Source of the DNA: Bacteroidia bacterium
Lineage (GTDB): Bacteria > Planctomycetota > Phycisphaerae > Phycisphaerales > SM1A02
Length of the DNA: 7,033 nt
Assembly (NCBI GenBank): GCA_030054235.1
Contig: JASGCG010000086.1
Coordinates: 1-7,033 of the forward strand
Direction of reading: 5' to 3'
Positions 5,387 to 7,033 of the stretch are shown here, piece after piece. The position numbers and the translations under genes were made by a program. The notes under the pieces are model-generated. The model ran no database searches. It worked only from the letters and a program-made list of their open reading frames with translations, and was not told where the DNA came from. Position 1 is the stretch's first letter; every line of letters begins with the position of its first letter.

Positions 5387-6231
5387 CACCGGGCTCCAGC
5401 CCTCTGCCGCTCGCGCGCGTCGGCGAGTTTCAGCGCGATCATCCGCTCATACATGCACATGAGTCCCGTGTAGTCGAGCCCAGCGCGACCCTCGATGATT
5501 CCTCCGTGGAGGACGAGCATCTGGAAGGCCCGCAGCCAATCACGCCGAGGCAGCCGCGCCGCCAGTCGCTTCAACGCGCGCCGACGGGCTACGGGATCGC
5601 CGGAGGCGAGGTCGCCAAGCCGGAGTCCCGAGCCATCCGCAAGGATCTGAGCCACTTCCTGCGAGGAGTATCGATTGTGCTTTGCGATCCAATCGTCCAG
5701 ACCCTTGCTGAAGGCCCAGTGCTCGTAGGGCTCGTGCAAGGTGCCGATCGTGCCCTTCGTGACCTCCCGCTGACCGTGGCCATGGTCGGCAAACCGCATG
5801 CGGTCCCTATGGAAGACCCGCATCTGGTACGTGGGATACTGAGCGCACCGTCGGAGCCAACGGCCCATGTACATCAGCTTGCTCGGCACGTAATAGCCCG
5901 CGTGGGAAGGGCGTCCCTCCAACACGCGCAGCAACTCATCGCAAAGCGCAGGCGTGACGCGTTCATCGGCATCCAGGTGGAGGATCCACTCATGCCGGCA
6001 CGTGATGTGGTCGATGGCCCAGTTGCGCTGCGCCGCGAAGCTGCTGAACGGGTGGGTCCAGACCCGGGCCCCCTCCGCAGCAGCCACGGCGCACGTGCCG
6101 TCGGTCGAACCGCTGTCAAGCACATGCACGTCGCCGAGACCACGGCACGAACGGATGCAGTCGGCGATGTTGCCGGCTTCCTGGAACGTCAGGATCACGA
6201 CCGACACGGGAACGTTTGCTTGATCGCTCAT
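5386..6231 (-). CDS. Family 2 glycosyltransferase, WaaE/KdtX-like
   Basis: A 281-residue cytoplasmic or membrane-associated enzyme. V-S-V-V-I-L-T-F-Q-E-A-G-N-I at 9-22 is the standard GT-A first strand. D39-S-G-S-T-D-G-T binds the nucleotide sugar, and L-D-A-D-E at 86-90 holds the metal-binding DxD (D87, D89). The C-terminal half has Y-Q-M-R-V-F-H-R near 135-141, H-E-P-Y-E-H-W at 166-172 and D-D-W-I-A-K-H-N-R-Y-S-S at 179-190. These match the lipopolysaccharide-core beta-1,4-glucosyltransferase subgroup (WaaE/KdtX-like), where a C-terminal amphipathic helix holds the enzyme at the membrane. The ATG at 6231 is chosen because the family starts just before the first strand. An in-frame ATG at 6291 and GTG at 6297 would add 20-22 unconserved residues and run into galE. 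No clear Shine-Dalgarno precedes either start. It is the first gene of the glycosyltransferase pair. Confidence 0.9.
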   Translation of the reverse strand: MSDQANVPVSVVILTFQEAGNIADCIRSCRGLGDVHVLDSGSTDGTCAVAAAEGARVWTHPFSSFAAQRNWAIDHITCRHEWILHLDADERVTPALCDELLRVLEGRPSHAGYYVPSKLMYMGRWLRRCAQYPTYQMRVFHRDRMRFADHGHGQREVTKGTIGTLHEPYEHWAFSKGLDDWIAKHNRYSSQEVAQILADGSGLRLGDLASGDPVARRRALKRLAARLPRRDWLRAFQMLVLHGGIIEGRAGLDYTGLMCMYERMIALKLADARERQRAGAR

Positions 6232-6289
6232 GATGCTTGCAGAAGGTTCCGCGGGCTCCCGTCCGGGCCCATGGTAGTGTCCTGCATCC
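6232..6289. promoter_or_regulatory. Divergent spacer between galE and the glycosyltransferase unit
   Basis: Fifty-eight bases separate the chosen start codons of two divergent units in the same sugar pathway, so both promoters must overlap or lie here. It contains GGGCCC and two CCATGG palindromes (6269-6274, and 6288-6293, which overlaps the galE ATG). I find no convincing -35/-10 pair and no ribosome binding site for either gene. Confidence 0.35.
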
Positions 6290-7033
6290 ATGGTCACGCG
6301 AGATGAACCACGGCGAGTGCTGGTGACCGGCGGAGCGGGCTACATAGGCTCGCATGCATGCCTTGCGCTGCTCGAATCGGGCTGCAGCGTGGTGTCCGTC
6401 GACAACCTGTCCAGGGGCCACGCCGGGGCACATGATGCACTGGGGCTCTTCGGCGGCAACCGGTTCAACGGGCATGCGATCTCCATTCACGAGACCGAGG
6501 CCCTGACTGACATCCTGGTGCGTGACCGGATCGATGCGGTGATGCACTTCGCCGCCTTCGCCGAGGTTGGCGAGTCGATGGATCATCCGCTCCGATACGT
6601 GCACAACAACGTTGCTGGCACCATGTCCGTGCTGCAGGCCATGGACCGAGCTGATGTGCGGGCACTGGTCTTCTCGAGTTCCTGCGCAACCTACGGTGCT
6701 CCTCCCGGGGGGCTCCTGCCGATCCGCGAGGACTGCCCACAGACCCCGATCAATCCGTACGGGGCGTCGAAGCTCTACGGCGAGAGGATGATCCTCGAGT
6801 ATGCCGAAGCCCGACGAAGAGCAGGGCGGCACTTCGCCTGCGCGATGCTGCGGTACTTCAACGTGGCAGGCGCCGATCCCGGTGGTCGTCTCGGGGAAGA
6901 TCATGACCCTGAATCCCATCTCATTCCGATCTGCCTTCAGGTTGCACTCGGCCAGCGATCCGCCATCGGAGTGTTCGGGGCGGATTGGCCCACCCATGAC
7001 GGCACCTGCATCCGTGATTACGTGCACGTCAGC
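6290..7033 (+). CDS. galE: UDP-glucose 4-epimerase (3' end beyond the window)
   Basis: An open frame of 248 codons from ATG at 6290 to the right edge; a TAG at 6275-6277 leaves no earlier ATG. It is an extended short-chain dehydrogenase/reductase that interconverts UDP-glucose and UDP-galactose with tightly bound NAD. V-L-V-T-G-G-A-G-Y-I-G-S-H at 10-22 is the NAD-binding GxxGxxG (G14, G17, G20), with V-D-N-L at 37-40 binding the adenosine ribose. M-H-F-A-A-F-A-E-V-G-E-S at 85-96 is a strong GalE marker. F-S-S-S at 128-131 supplies the catalytic Ser, and Y157-G-A-S-K161 the catalytic Tyr/Lys pair. L-R-Y-F-N-V-A-G-A at 187-195 and T-C-I-R-D-Y-V-H-V at 239-247 complete the UDP-sugar site. About 80-90 C-terminal residues are missing by comparison with the usual length near 330-340. 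It should feed UDP-galactose to the adjacent glycosyltransferases. Confidence 0.95.
   Translation, partial: MVTRDEPRRVLVTGGAGYIGSHACLALLESGCSVVSVDNLSRGHAGAHDALGLFGGNRFNGHAISIHETEALTDILVRDRIDAVMHFAAFAEVGESMDHPLRYVHNNVAGTMSVLQAMDRADVRALVFSSSCATYGAPPGGLLPIREDCPQTPINPYGASKLYGERMILEYAEARRRAGRHFACAMLRYFNVAGADPGGRLGEDHDPESHLIPICLQVALGQRSAIGVFGADWPTHDGTCIRDYVHVS

Noticed and set aside
6116..7027. A 303-codon minus-strand frame opposite galE
   Set aside because: galE on the plus strand has all catalytic motifs through the whole span; the minus-strand product has no recognisable features and runs into the real glycosyltransferase gene in another frame.

Overview
The window reads as chromosomal DNA from a GC-rich bacterium, most likely a planctomycete of the Phycisphaerae type. 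Three things point there: a secreted protein ending in a paired-repeat dockerin tail with WG/YW-type repeat ends, a Tat-exported Gfo/Idh/MocA oxidoreductase of the kind these bacteria carry in many copies, and the strong G/C bias at third codon positions. The taxonomic call is an inference from protein style, not a database match.

Layout, left to right. (1) 1-131, minus strand: the first 43 codons of a flavoprotein resembling phosphopantothenoylcysteine decarboxylase, cut by the window edge. (2) 262-1536, plus strand: a Tat-signal Gfo/Idh/MocA oxidoreductase, transcribed divergently from the flavoprotein across a 130-base spacer. (3) 1601-2970, minus strand: a two-gene unit made of a membrane-anchored DUF4230-like protein (upstream) and a small uncharacterised protein whose strand/His and strand/Cys pattern looks like a compact caspase/CHAT-type fold. 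Both use GTG starts with an inverted repeat directly against the start codon. (4) 3020-4051, minus strand: a signal-peptide protein with a C-terminal dockerin. (5) 4130-6231, minus strand: a two-gene glycosyltransferase unit, a family-2 enzyme followed by a polytopic GT-C-type enzyme with overlapping stop and start, ended by a probable intrinsic terminator. (6) 6290-7033, plus strand: a UDP-glucose 4-epimerase gene (galE) that runs off the right edge, divergent from the glycosyltransferases.

The right half is a small surface-polysaccharide or glycoconjugate locus: GalE supplies UDP-galactose, the cytoplasmic GT2 enzyme uses nucleotide sugars, and the GT-C enzyme probably uses lipid-linked sugars at the outer face of the membrane. 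The dockerin protein next door is exported and may attach to a cohesin-bearing partner encoded elsewhere. The left half is metabolic. I saw no tRNA, rRNA, CRISPR array, insertion sequence or phage gene. No stretch over 300 bases lacks a gene. The most interesting item is the small His/Cys-dyad candidate paired with the membrane-anchored DUF4230-like protein.
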